Assembly: GCA_965653225.1 (NCBI GenBank) | Contig: CBFGZI010000166.1 | Coordinates: forward strand, 1 to 6,781 | Source: JALZDI01 sp965653225 | GTDB taxonomy: Bacteria; Actinomycetota; Actinomycetes; Propionibacteriales; Nocardioidaceae | Direction: 5' to 3' | DNA length: 6,781 nt | Part shown: positions 1 through 5,995 of the stretch, in pieces | How the letters are laid out: each line of letters starts with the position of its first letter | Numbering within the stretch: the stretch's first letter is position 1 | Notes under the pieces: generated by a model | Told to the model about the DNA's origin: nothing | Database searches by the model: none | What the model saw: the letters and a program-made list of their open reading frames with translations, nothing else | Translations under genes and position numbers: made by a program

Positions 1-155
1 AGTTCATCATCGGCACCCTGCTGGTCACCACCGCGGCCAGCCTCGCCAAGGACGTGCTCGACCGGCGCCGCCGCGCCGAGCGCGAGCCGGAAACGGACAC
101 CGGCCGCGCCGAGACGGGCGAGGCCCGCGATCCCGTCGACGACGACGTGCTCTAG
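1..155 (+). CDS. C-terminal end of a probable membrane protein (5' truncated by window)
   Basis: An open frame enters at the window edge (codons in phase with position 3) and ends at the TAG at 153-155, giving 50 visible residues. They begin with a hydrophobic stretch (FIIGTLLVTTAAS) that looks like the end of a transmembrane helix. A basic patch follows (DRRRR), typical of the cytoplasmic side by the positive-inside rule, and then a roughly 25-residue acidic, charged tail ending DDDVL. This fits the last membrane helix and cytosolic tail of an integral membrane protein such as a transporter, but no family signature is visible and I do not assign a function. The next gene on the same strand starts 140 bases later with its own ribosome binding site, so co-transcription is possible but unproven. 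The frame is fairly sure from the clean protein-like composition; the identity is unknown. Confidence 0.6.
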   Translation, partial: FIIGTLLVTTAASLAKDVLDRRRRAEREPETDTGRAETGEARDPVDDDVL

Positions 156-199
156 CCGGCCACCACCGCCAGTCGGGTGTCATCCGCGCCGCGGCCGAT

Positions 200-216
200 G
201 TGTCCAGAAGTGACAC
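200..216. promoter_or_regulatory. Candidate operator: GTGTC-N7-GACAC inverted repeat
   Basis: A perfect 5-bp inverted repeat, GTGTC (200-204) and GACAC (212-216) separated by seven bases, lies about 80 bases upstream of the monooxygenase ATG. Its 17-bp span and dyad symmetry are the size expected for a dimeric repressor site (TetR, MarR or GntR type). Monooxygenase genes are often under such local control. No regulator gene is visible in the window, and a 5-bp dyad can arise by chance in GC-rich DNA, so this is only a candidate. Confidence 0.2.
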
Positions 217-280
217 GCGACGGAGCGGCGACCCCTTGCGTACCCGGTCGAGGCTGAGGTGTGCTGCTTGTCATAGCGAT

Positions 281-289
281 GGGGAAGGA
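281..289 (+). promoter_or_regulatory. Ribosome binding site of the flavin monooxygenase
   Basis: The purine-rich block GGGGAAGGA ends six bases before the ATG at 296. It is a strong Shine-Dalgarno match and decides the start. The frame stays open upstream to 200, but that extension (rich in Arg, with Cys-His) does not resemble the family and has no comparable ribosome binding site. Confidence 0.75.
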
Positions 290-295
290 CACGGC

Positions 296-2149
296 ATGAC
301 CCAGACCGCGGAACCGCAGAGCACCAGCGCCCCGACCACCGAGCCCGCCGCCCCGACCAGCACCGACCCGGCCGAGCAGCGAGTCGCCACCTGGCTCGCC
401 GACTTCGAGGCGGCCCTGCGCGCCCGCGACGTCGAGCGTGCGACCAGCCTGTTCGCCACCACCTGCTACTGGCGCGACCTCATCGCGTTCAGCTGGAACC
501 TGACCACGGTGGAGAACCACGACGGGGTCGCCGACCTGCTGCGCAGCACCCTCGACGGCGCCGACCCGTCGGGGTTCACCACCATCGAGCCGGTCGAGGA
601 GGAGGGCGGCGTCGTCACCGCCTGGATCGCGTTCGAGACCGCGGTCGGCCGCTGCAAGGGAGTGCTCCGCCTCAACGACGAGGGCGCGTGGACCCTGCTG
701 ACCACGATGTACGAGCTCAAGGGCCACGAGGAGCCGAAGAAGGTGCGCCGGCCCAAGGGTGTGCAGCACGGCGCCATCCGCGACCGGCGCACGTGGAAGG
801 ACCGCCGGGAGGCCGACCAGGAGGAGCTCGGGCACACCCGGCAGCCGTACGTGGTCGTGGTCGGCGGCGGACAGGGCGGCATCGCGCTGGGCGCCCGGCT
901 GCGGCAGCTCGGCGTACCGGCGCTGGTCGTGGAGAAGAACGAGCGACCGGGGGACTCCTGGCGCAAGCGCTACAAGACGCTGTGCCTGCACGACCCGGTG
1001 TGGTACGACCACCTGCCCTACCTGCCGTTCCCCGAGAACTGGCCGGTCTTCAGCCCGAAGGACAAGATGGGCGACTGGCTGGAGATGTACACCAGCGTCA
1101 TGGAGATCCCGTACTGGACCTCCACCACGGTCAAGTCGGCCACCTACGACGATGACGCCGAGCAGTGGACCGTGGTCGTCGACCGGGACGGCGAGGAGCT
1201 GACGCTCACGCCGAAGCAGCTGGTGCTCGCGACCGGGATGTCGGGCAAGCCCAACGTGCCGAGCGTGCCGGGCCAGGACACGTTCAAGGGCGACCAGCAC
1301 CACTCCAGCCGGCACCCGGGCCCGGAGAGGTACGCCGGCAAGAAGGCGGTCATCATCGGCTCGAACAACTCCGCGCACGACATCTGCGCCGCGTTGTGGG
1401 AGGCCGGCGCCGACGTGACGATGGTGCAGCGGTCGTCCACGCACATCGTGAAGAGCGACACGCTGATGGACGTCGGGCTGGGCCCGCTGTACTCCGAGGA
1501 GGCGGTGGCCAGCGGGATCACCACCGAGAAGGCCGACCTGATCTTCGCGTCGCTGCCGTACCGGATCATGCACGAGTTCCAGATCCCGCTGTACGAGGAG
1601 ATGGCGCGGCGTGACGCCGACTTCTACGAGCGGCTGGAGAAGGCCGGCTTCTGGCACGACTGGGGCGACGACGGCTCCGGGCTGTTCATGAAGTACCTGC
1701 GTCGCGGCTCGGGCTACTACATCGACGTCGGCGCTGGCGACCTCGTGGCCGACGGCGAGATCAAGCTCGCGCACGGGCAGGTCACCCGGCTCACCGAGGA
1801 CTCGGTGGTGCTCGAGGACGGTACGACGCTGCCGGCCGACCTCGTCGTCTACGCCACCGGCTACGGCTCCATGAACGGCTGGGCGGCCGACCTGATCAGC
1901 CAGGAGGTCGCGGACAAGGTCGGCAAGGTGTGGGGCCTGGGGTCGGACACCACCAAGGACCCCGGTCCGTGGGAGGGCGAGCAGCGCAACATGTGGAAGC
2001 CCACCCAGCAGAAGGGGCTGTGGTTCCACGGCGGCAACCTGCACCAGTCGCGGCACTACTCGCTGTACCTGGCGCTGCAGCTGAAGGCCCGCTACGAGGG
2101 CATCCCGACTCCCGTGTACGGCCTGCAGGAGGTGCACCACCTCGCCTAG
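296..2149 (+). CDS. Flavin-containing monooxygenase with N-terminal SnoaL/NTF2-like domain
   Basis: The 617-residue product is probably a cytosolic FAD- and NADPH-dependent monooxygenase of the TrkA/COG2072 group; the substrate is unknown. Residues 1-27 are a Thr/Pro/Ala/Ser-rich tail. About 28-142 form an NTF2/SnoaL-like alpha+beta domain (WLADFEAALRARDVERATSLF, then the central strands). The flavoenzyme core follows: the FAD Rossmann motif GGGQGG at 190-195, then GDSWRKRYKTLCLHDP and LPYLPFPENWPVF, which are typical of this group. An FxGxxxH monooxygenase fingerprint is at 330-336, the NADPH-binding motif GSNNSAHD at 355-362, and ATGY at 520-523. The C-terminal block (RNMWKPTQQKGLWFHGGNL, then QSRHYSLYLA) is also characteristic. 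The Baeyer-Villiger fingerprint would continue HxxxW, but here residue 340 is His, so I favour an N/S-oxygenating or YUC-like flavin monooxygenase over a true Baeyer-Villiger enzyme. The start is set by GGGGAAGGA at 281-289. Family assignment is firm; the reaction is inferred. Confidence 0.93.
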   Translation: MTQTAEPQSTSAPTTEPAAPTSTDPAEQRVATWLADFEAALRARDVERATSLFATTCYWRDLIAFSWNLTTVENHDGVADLLRSTLDGADPSGFTTIEPVEEEGGVVTAWIAFETAVGRCKGVLRLNDEGAWTLLTTMYELKGHEEPKKVRRPKGVQHGAIRDRRTWKDRREADQEELGHTRQPYVVVVGGGQGGIALGARLRQLGVPALVVEKNERPGDSWRKRYKTLCLHDPVWYDHLPYLPFPENWPVFSPKDKMGDWLEMYTSVMEIPYWTSTTVKSATYDDDAEQWTVVVDRDGEELTLTPKQLVLATGMSGKPNVPSVPGQDTFKGDQHHSSRHPGPERYAGKKAVIIGSNNSAHDICAALWEAGADVTMVQRSSTHIVKSDTLMDVGLGPLYSEEAVASGITTEKADLIFASLPYRIMHEFQIPLYEEMARRDADFYERLEKAGFWHDWGDDGSGLFMKYLRRGSGYYIDVGAGDLVADGEIKLAHGQVTRLTEDSVVLEDGTTLPADLVVYATGYGSMNGWAADLISQEVADKVGKVWGLGSDTTKDPGPWEGEQRNMWKPTQQKGLWFHGGNLHQSRHYSLYLALQLKARYEGIPTPVYGLQEVHHLA

Positions 2150-2192
2150 AGGTCCGCGGCCGTGAAGGACAGGCGGCGCTGGACACCGGGAA

Positions 2193-2198
2193 TAACCT
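2193..2198 (+). promoter_or_regulatory. Candidate -10 element (TAACCT) of the beta-propeller gene
   Basis: TAACCT matches the actinobacterial TANNNT -10 pattern and lies in the 139-base gap after the monooxygenase. It would give a leader of about 85 bases before the GTG at 2289. No good TTGACA-like -35 sits 16-19 bases upstream. The overlapping GGGAAT (2188-2193) resembles the -35 of SigR/SigH-type promoters, but the nearest GTT (2209-2211) is only 15 bases away, so neither reading is strong. Confidence 0.25.
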
Positions 2199-2272
2199 AA
2201 GGGCAGCGGTTGGGGGCACTGCGTCGCCCCAGATCCCGCCGATGCTGCCGCGAGCGACTTTCCGGGCTCGGC

Positions 2273-2278
2273 GAGAGG
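2273..2278 (+). promoter_or_regulatory. Ribosome binding site of the beta-propeller gene
   Basis: GAGAGG ends ten bases before the GTG at 2289. It supports that GTG over the in-frame GTG at 2304, because only the longer form gives a complete signal peptide with a charged start and a full hydrophobic core. Confidence 0.55.
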
Positions 2279-2288
2279 CGGCGTCATC

Positions 2289-3560
2289 GTGGGGACAAGC
2301 GTCGTGGCGCGGCTGGGTCTGCTGTGCTTGCTGAGTGTCGGGCTGACCGCTGGCGTCGGCCCTGCGGAGGCCGGACTCGTGGCGCAGCCGACGACGGTCA
2401 GCGCCAACCCGGCCGACTTCACGCCACAGGTCGTGGGCGGTCGCGCTGTGTACGCACTTGCCCAGCGCGGTCGCACGCTGTACGCGGGCGGGGACTTCCA
2501 GCAGGTGGCGGATGCACGCCAGACGGTCTTCAGCCGCAGCAACCTGGTGAGCTTCGACGCCACCGACGGCACGGTCAGTGGCTTCGCCCCAAGGGTCGAC
2601 GGCGCCGTGTGGGCCCTGGAGGCGACCTCGCGTGCGCTCTACGTGGGTGGCGACTTCGCCCGGGTCAACGGCATCACCCGTCGTGGGATCGTCAAGCTCG
2701 ACCCCGTCACTGGTGCGGTCGACCCGGCGTTCGACGCTCACCTTCTCGGCAAGGTGACCCAGATCCGGATGGTCGGCTCCCGGCTCATCGTCGGCGGCAG
2801 CTTTCCCCGGCAGCTGGTCTCCCTCGACCCTGCGACGGGAGAGACCACCGGCTACATCGGCATCGCGATCGCCGGGAGCCTCGGAGCCGACCCAGGCCGC
2901 GCCCGGGTCTACCGTTTCGCCGTCAACTCCGCCGGCACGAGGCTGGTCGCGGTCGGCAACTTCGCGACGGTCGACGGAAAGCCTCGGTCACGTGCGTTCA
3001 TGCTCAACCTCGGTCGTACGAGTGCGAGCCTGAACCGCTGGTACTACCAGCCCCTGCAGCGCATGTGCCGGGCTCTGGGCAAGCCCGACTACCTGCAGGA
3101 CGTCGACTTCTCCCCCGACGGCCGGTACTTCGTACTCGTCTCGACCGGGTTCCTCCCGCAGCCCGGTGGCGTCGGGCGCGACATCTGCGACGCCGCGGCC
3201 CGGTTCGAGACCCGGATCGCCCACCCCCGCCGGCCTACGTGGGTCAACTACACCGACGGGGACACGCTGCACTCCGTCGTGGCCACCGGCGCAGCCGTGT
3301 ACGCGCAGGGCCACAACCGTCGCTTCGACAGCCCGCTGTTCGCACACGGCGTGAGGGTCACGAACGCGGCCGTGCCCAGAGCCGGCATCGCGGCGCTCGA
3401 CCCGGCGACGGGGCGGGCCCTGCCGTGGAACCCCGGCAAGACCCGCGCGGTCGGGGGGAGGGACTTTCTCGCGACCAGGGCCGGCCTGTGGGTAGGCAGC
3501 GACGGCCGTCGCTTCGCCGGCGAGCTGCACAGCGACATCGCGTTCTGCCCCTTGCTCTAG
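2289..3560 (+). CDS. Secreted beta-propeller protein with delta-60 repeats (DUF5122-like)
   Basis: This 423-residue protein starts with a Sec-type signal peptide: short N-region with Arg8, hydrophobic core at about 9-24, and a likely cleavage after AEA at 26-28. No lipobox or C-terminal anchor is visible, so it is probably released outside the cell. The mature part shows blade repeats whose strands read LYAGGDF (64-70), LYVGGDF (117-123), LIVGGSF (166-172), LVAVGNF (219-225), VYAQGHN (337-343) and LWVGSD (400-405). These are interleaved with turns such as DATDGTVSGF, DPVTGAVDPAF, DPATGETTG and DPATGRALPW. That is the pattern of delta-60 repeat propellers common in secreted actinobacterial proteins. 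The SPDG turn at 275-278 and WVNYTDGD at 318-325 also fit the family. Cys260 and Cys300 could form a disulfide; Cys420 sits three residues from the end, where relatives usually have an aromatic residue. No catalytic motif is seen; a binding or structural role is likely. Confidence 0.88.
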   Translation: MGTSVVARLGLLCLLSVGLTAGVGPAEAGLVAQPTTVSANPADFTPQVVGGRAVYALAQRGRTLYAGGDFQQVADARQTVFSRSNLVSFDATDGTVSGFAPRVDGAVWALEATSRALYVGGDFARVNGITRRGIVKLDPVTGAVDPAFDAHLLGKVTQIRMVGSRLIVGGSFPRQLVSLDPATGETTGYIGIAIAGSLGADPGRARVYRFAVNSAGTRLVAVGNFATVDGKPRSRAFMLNLGRTSASLNRWYYQPLQRMCRALGKPDYLQDVDFSPDGRYFVLVSTGFLPQPGGVGRDICDAAARFETRIAHPRRPTWVNYTDGDTLHSVVATGAAVYAQGHNRRFDSPLFAHGVRVTNAAVPRAGIAALDPATGRALPWNPGKTRAVGGRDFLATRAGLWVGSDGRRFAGELHSDIAFCPLL

Positions 3561-3593
3561 CTCCTTTCGGGCGAATCCCGGATGCGGCCCGCG

Positions 3594-3599
3594 TAGCCT
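3594..3599 (+). promoter_or_regulatory. Candidate -10 element (TAGCCT) of a leaderless transcript
   Basis: TAGCCT fits TANNNT and ends seven bases before the GTG start at 3607, which would place the transcription start at or next to the first base of the start codon. The bases before that GTG (CCTCCTTGCG) contain no Shine-Dalgarno purine block. Both facts agree with a leaderless mRNA, which is common in actinobacteria. No convincing -35 was found. Confidence 0.45.
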
Positions 3600-3606
3600 C
3601 CTTGCG

Positions 3607-5190
3607 GTGGATGTGGAGTGCGACGTCCTGGTCGTGGGCGCCGGCTGCGGCGGCGTTGCCGCGGCGCTGGCGGCCACCCGGGCCGGACGGCGCGTGGCGC
3701 TCACCGAGCCGACCCGCTGGGTCGGCGGGCAGCTCACCAGCCAGGCGGTGCCGCCGGACGAGCACCCGTGGATCGAGACCACCGGCGCCACCCGGACCTA
3801 CCGGCAGATGCGCGAGGCCGTACGCGCTCGCTACCGCGCCGACCCACGGCTCACCGAGGCCGCGCGGCGGGATCCCTGTCTCAACCCCGGGCGCGCGTGG
3901 GTAAGCCGGCTGGCCGCCGAGCCGGCGGTGTTCCACCGAGTGCTGGTCGACCTGCTCGCCGAGCCGCGAGCCGACGGGCTGCTTCGGGTGCTGACCGAGC
4001 ACGAACCGGTCGAGGCGCAGGTGGACGGCGACCGGGTCGAGGCCGTCACGCTCCGCCACACGACGACCGGTGACACCGTCACGGTGTCGGCGGCGTACGT
4101 CCTCGACGCCACCGAGGAGGGAGACCTGCTGCCCCTCACCGGCTGCGAGCACGTACTGGGTGCCGAGAGCCGTGACGAAACCGGCGAGCCGCACGCGCTC
4201 GACGGTTTCCGCGGACCATGGGACCAGCAGGCCATCACCTGGTGCGCGGCGCTTGAGCTGTGGCCGGAGGCCGGACCCGTGGTGGAGCGGCCCGCGGCGT
4301 ACGACTTCTGGCACGGCTACCGGGCCGACCACTGGCCGGGACCCCAGCTGGGCTGGGCCACCACCGAGCCCGAGACCGGGGAGACGCTGCGCCGTCCGCT
4401 GTTCTGTGAACACGACCAGGACCTGTGGACGTTCCGGCGGATCCGCCACGGAGGCAGCTTCGACCCCGCACTGCGCGACGTCACGCTCGTCAACTGGCCG
4501 CAGGTGGACTACTGGCTTGCGCCGCTCACCGGCCGCGACGACGGCGAGCGTGCAACCGTGCTCCGCGATGCCCGCGAGCTCACGCTCTGCTTCGTGCACT
4601 GGCTGCAGACCGAGGCGCCAAGACGGGACGGAGGCGTCGGCTATCCGGAGCTGCAGCTGTGTCCCGGCATCCTCGGCACGGACGACGGGCTGGCCATGCG
4701 GCCGTACATCCGGGAGGCGCGCAGGATCCTCGCGCAGACGACGGTGCTGGAGCAGCATGTCGGCGTGGACGCGCGACGGGATGCCGCGGGACGCGAGGAC
4801 GGCGCCGAGCAGTTCGAGGACACCGTCGGTGTCGGCAGCTACCGCATCGACCTGCACCCCAGTACGGCCGGTCGCGGTTACCTCGACATCGCCACCTACC
4901 CGTCCCAGATCCCTCTCGGCGCGCTACTGCCGCGTCGCATGACCAACCTGCTCGCGGCCGGCAAGTGCCTCGGCGTCACCCACATCACCAACGGCTGCTA
5001 CCGCCTGCACCCCGTGGAATGGAACGTCGGCGAGGCCGCCGGAGCGCTGGCCGCGTTCTGCCTCGACCACGACACGACGCCGGCGGCCGTACATGCGCGC
5101 CCCACTCGGTTGGCCGACTTCCAGCAGCGCCTGGAGAACGACGGCGTGCAGCTGCGCTGGCCCGAAGACATCCGCGCCCACACGCGCTGA
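3607..5190 (+). CDS. FAD-dependent oxidoreductase (FAD_oxidored / PF12831 type)
   Basis: The 527-residue protein opens with a Rossmann dinucleotide-binding fold: DVLVVGAGCGG with GxGxxG at 11-16, and Glu34 at the end of the second strand, which would hold the FAD ribose. WVGGQLTSQ at 38-46 follows, as expected for this family. DATEEGDLLPLTG starting at Asp167 corresponds to the family's conserved DATGDAD-like segment. Near the C-terminus the order IPLGALLP, NLLAAGKCLG (Lys453, Cys454) and VGEAAGALAA (Gly475) forms the second half of the FAD site. There is no signal peptide or membrane segment, so a cytosolic enzyme is likely. Members are poorly characterised, often annotated only as FAD-dependent oxidoreductases, so the substrate cannot be named. 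The GTG at 3607 is chosen because it directly precedes the beta-alpha-beta fold and has a leaderless-type promoter. The gene begins 46 bases after the propeller gene and converges with the TM2 gene. Confidence 0.9.
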   Translation: MDVECDVLVVGAGCGGVAAALAATRAGRRVALTEPTRWVGGQLTSQAVPPDEHPWIETTGATRTYRQMREAVRARYRADPRLTEAARRDPCLNPGRAWVSRLAAEPAVFHRVLVDLLAEPRADGLLRVLTEHEPVEAQVDGDRVEAVTLRHTTTGDTVTVSAAYVLDATEEGDLLPLTGCEHVLGAESRDETGEPHALDGFRGPWDQQAITWCAALELWPEAGPVVERPAAYDFWHGYRADHWPGPQLGWATTEPETGETLRRPLFCEHDQDLWTFRRIRHGGSFDPALRDVTLVNWPQVDYWLAPLTGRDDGERATVLRDARELTLCFVHWLQTEAPRRDGGVGYPELQLCPGILGTDDGLAMRPYIREARRILAQTTVLEQHVGVDARRDAAGREDGAEQFEDTVGVGSYRIDLHPSTAGRGYLDIATYPSQIPLGALLPRRMTNLLAAGKCLGVTHITNGCYRLHPVEWNVGEAAGALAAFCLDHDTTPAAVHARPTRLADFQQRLENDGVQLRWPEDIRAHTR

Positions 5191-5204
5191 GGCGTATTCA
5201 CGCC
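5191..5204. terminator. Small hairpin between convergent genes, possible terminator
   Basis: GGCGT (5191-5195) and ACGCC (5200-5204) form a 5-bp stem with a four-base ATTC loop, starting right after the TGA of the FAD oxidoreductase. It lies in the 51-base gap before the end of the oppositely oriented TM2 gene, where termination for both strands would be useful. It has no T-tract and the stem is short, so support is weak. Confidence 0.25.
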
Positions 5205-5241
5205 CTGAAAGCCTTGCGCGATGCCGGCGTGACGAACGACG

Positions 5242-5625
5242 TCAGCTGACGATGCCGTGGCGCAGGTTCCACCTCTGCGCGCCCTGGTAGGCGTCGACCA
5301 TGCCCCAGATCCAGAAACCCAGGACACCGAGGATCCCGACGAAGACGATGACCAGCAGGTAGCTCACGAAGTAGCCGATGAGAATCCCGACGCCCTTGCC
5401 GATCTCGCCGTTGATCATCGAACCGAGGCCCGGGATGAAGAACGACAGGAGCAGCGCCAGGGCGGGGCTCTTCGGTGCGACCTGCACCGGGGCGTACTGG
5501 TAGGGCACCGCCGGGAGCGGTCCGGTCGGGTACTGCCCCTGCGGATACGGCTGCGAGAACGGTCCGCTCGAGTGCGGTTGGGTCGGGCCCGACGCCGGCT
5601 CGTACGGGTACTGCTGGTCGCTCAT
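5242..5625 (-). CDS. TM2-domain membrane protein with Pro/Tyr/Gln-rich N-terminus
   Basis: The 127-residue product has a disordered N-terminal half (1-50) rich in Pro, Tyr, Gln and Ser, followed by a TM2-type membrane domain. PKSPALALLLSFFIPGLGSM (51-70) is the first helix with the family's PGLG turn. A GEIGKG loop (73-78) follows, then a long hydrophobic stretch (79-110) that ends in GMVDAYQG with the Asp at 111 usual for TM2 proteins. Such proteins are common in actinobacteria, and their function is generally unknown. The soluble tail is expected in the cytoplasm; that is an inference. The ATG at 5625 is preceded on its strand by a GGGGG block (5637-5633) seven bases away, an acceptable ribosome binding site. 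The gene is convergent with the FAD oxidoreductase and divergent from the kinase 370 bases away. The family call is firm; any link with the kinase is speculation. Confidence 0.88.
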   Translation of the reverse strand: MSDQQYPYEPASGPTQPHSSGPFSQPYPQGQYPTGPLPAVPYQYAPVQVAPKSPALALLLSFFIPGLGSMINGEIGKGVGILIGYFVSYLLVIVFVGILGVLGFWIWGMVDAYQGAQRWNLRHGIVS

Positions 5626-5675
5626 TCGTTTACCCCCACAGCGATGCGCGCACCCCCGTGCGCCTGTCCTCCGCG

Positions 5676-5684
5676 ACTATCGCA
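5676..5684 (-). promoter_or_regulatory. Candidate extended -10 promoter of the TM2 gene
   Basis: On the minus strand this reads TGCGATAGT, an extended -10 (TGN) joined to GATAGT, which keeps the key A2 and T6 positions of the -10 hexamer. It predicts a start near 5669 and a leader of about 45 bases to the ATG at 5625. A good TTGACG lies at 5717-5712, but 30 bases from the hexamer, too far to be its -35. Confidence 0.3.
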
Positions 5685-5909
5685 TCCGGCCGCACGTCCG
5701 TGCGGGGTTTTCGTCAAACTGCAATCGCGTCCGCTCGTACCACCAGCAAAAGAGGATCGTGGCTGCTCCAGCGACCACGATCCGAACTCGCCGGGTCATG
5801 TGGCAGGCGACTCCGCCCACGGTGCTTTTGGCACGCCGAGGGCCTTCGCCGGCCCCGCCAAGGCCGCGGACGGCCTGCGCAAGCATCCAGCCCATCTCGG
5901 GTCACAGCC

Positions 5910-5945
5910 AGGGCCGGTCCGGAAGGCCCACTCCGGACCGGCCCT
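5910..5945. repeat. Perfect 14-bp GC-rich inverted repeat (hairpin)
   Basis: The arms AGGGCCGGTCCGGA (5910-5923) and TCCGGACCGGCCCT (5932-5945) are exact reverse complements around an eight-base loop AGGCCCAC. The hairpin ends 50 bases before the kinase GTG. Plus-strand sequence after it is TTCGCTGCG, without a T-tract. It could be an actinobacterial terminator lacking a T-tail, a 5' leader structure controlling the kinase, or a protein-binding dyad. The structure is directly seen; its role is not. Confidence 0.8.
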
Positions 5946-5985
5946 TCGCTGCGCCGATGACGGGCGGTGGGCAGCCGTCGTGGTA

Positions 5986-5991
5986 GGGAGG
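5986..5991 (+). promoter_or_regulatory. Ribosome binding site of the kinase gene
   Basis: GGGAGG ends four bases before the GTG at 5996. An in-frame TAG at 5984-5986 overlaps the first base of this block, so GTG 5996 is the earliest possible start in the frame and the only one with this signal. Confidence 0.7.
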
Positions 5992-5995
5992 ACGG

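Larger units (their letters stand above)
5626..5995. other. 370-base divergent intergenic region between TM2 gene and kinase
   Basis: No convincing gene lies here. The region holds the TM2 gene's ribosome binding site, a candidate minus-strand extended -10 (5676-5684), a 6-bp hairpin CCGCAC-GTCC-GTGCGG (5690-5705) followed by GGTTTT on the plus strand, a relatively AT-richer stretch around 5705-5760, and the long inverted repeat at 5910-5945. Several short open frames cross it on both strands; the only one with some protein character is a 40-codon minus-strand frame at 5677-5799, described under findings. I found no tRNA-like or riboswitch-like structure and no clear plus-strand promoter for the kinase. 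Confidence 0.6.

Noticed and set aside
200..295. Upstream extension of the monooxygenase by 32 residues
   Set aside because: It is Arg-rich and unlike the family, lacks a ribosome binding site, and the ATG at 296 has an excellent one.
2188..2211. GGGAAT ... GTT resembling a SigR/SigH stress promoter before the propeller gene
   Set aside because: The 15-base spacing is shorter than the usual spacing for that sigma-factor class, and the downstream element is only three bases long.
152..2572. An 806-codon open frame on the minus strand, longer than any accepted gene in the window
   Set aside because: It is antisense to the whole monooxygenase gene and runs into the propeller gene. Its translation is repetitive Val/Leu/Arg/Ala/His-rich sequence without domains, as expected for a frame opposite a high-GC coding sequence. 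The plus-strand frame has clear motifs and a strong ribosome binding site.
2210..3904. A 564-codon plus-strand open frame
   Set aside because: It overlaps the propeller gene and the start of the FAD oxidoreductase in another frame, and its translation is Arg/Pro/Gly-rich with no family features.
3358..4857. A 499-codon minus-strand open frame
   Set aside because: It is a shadow of the FAD oxidoreductase gene, whose plus-strand frame has unmistakable FAD-binding motifs.
5241..5250. Perfect 10-bp palindrome GTCAGCTGAC at the end of the TM2 gene
   Set aside because: It includes the TM2 stop codon and last codons, has no loop for a terminator hairpin, and a single 10-bp palindrome is easily due to chance.
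5690..5710. CCGCAC-GTCC-GTGCGG hairpin followed by GGTTTT, resembling a rho-independent terminator on the plus strand
   Set aside because: The stem is only 6 bp, the T-run is four bases, and no plus-strand gene ends before it; it lies between divergent genes.
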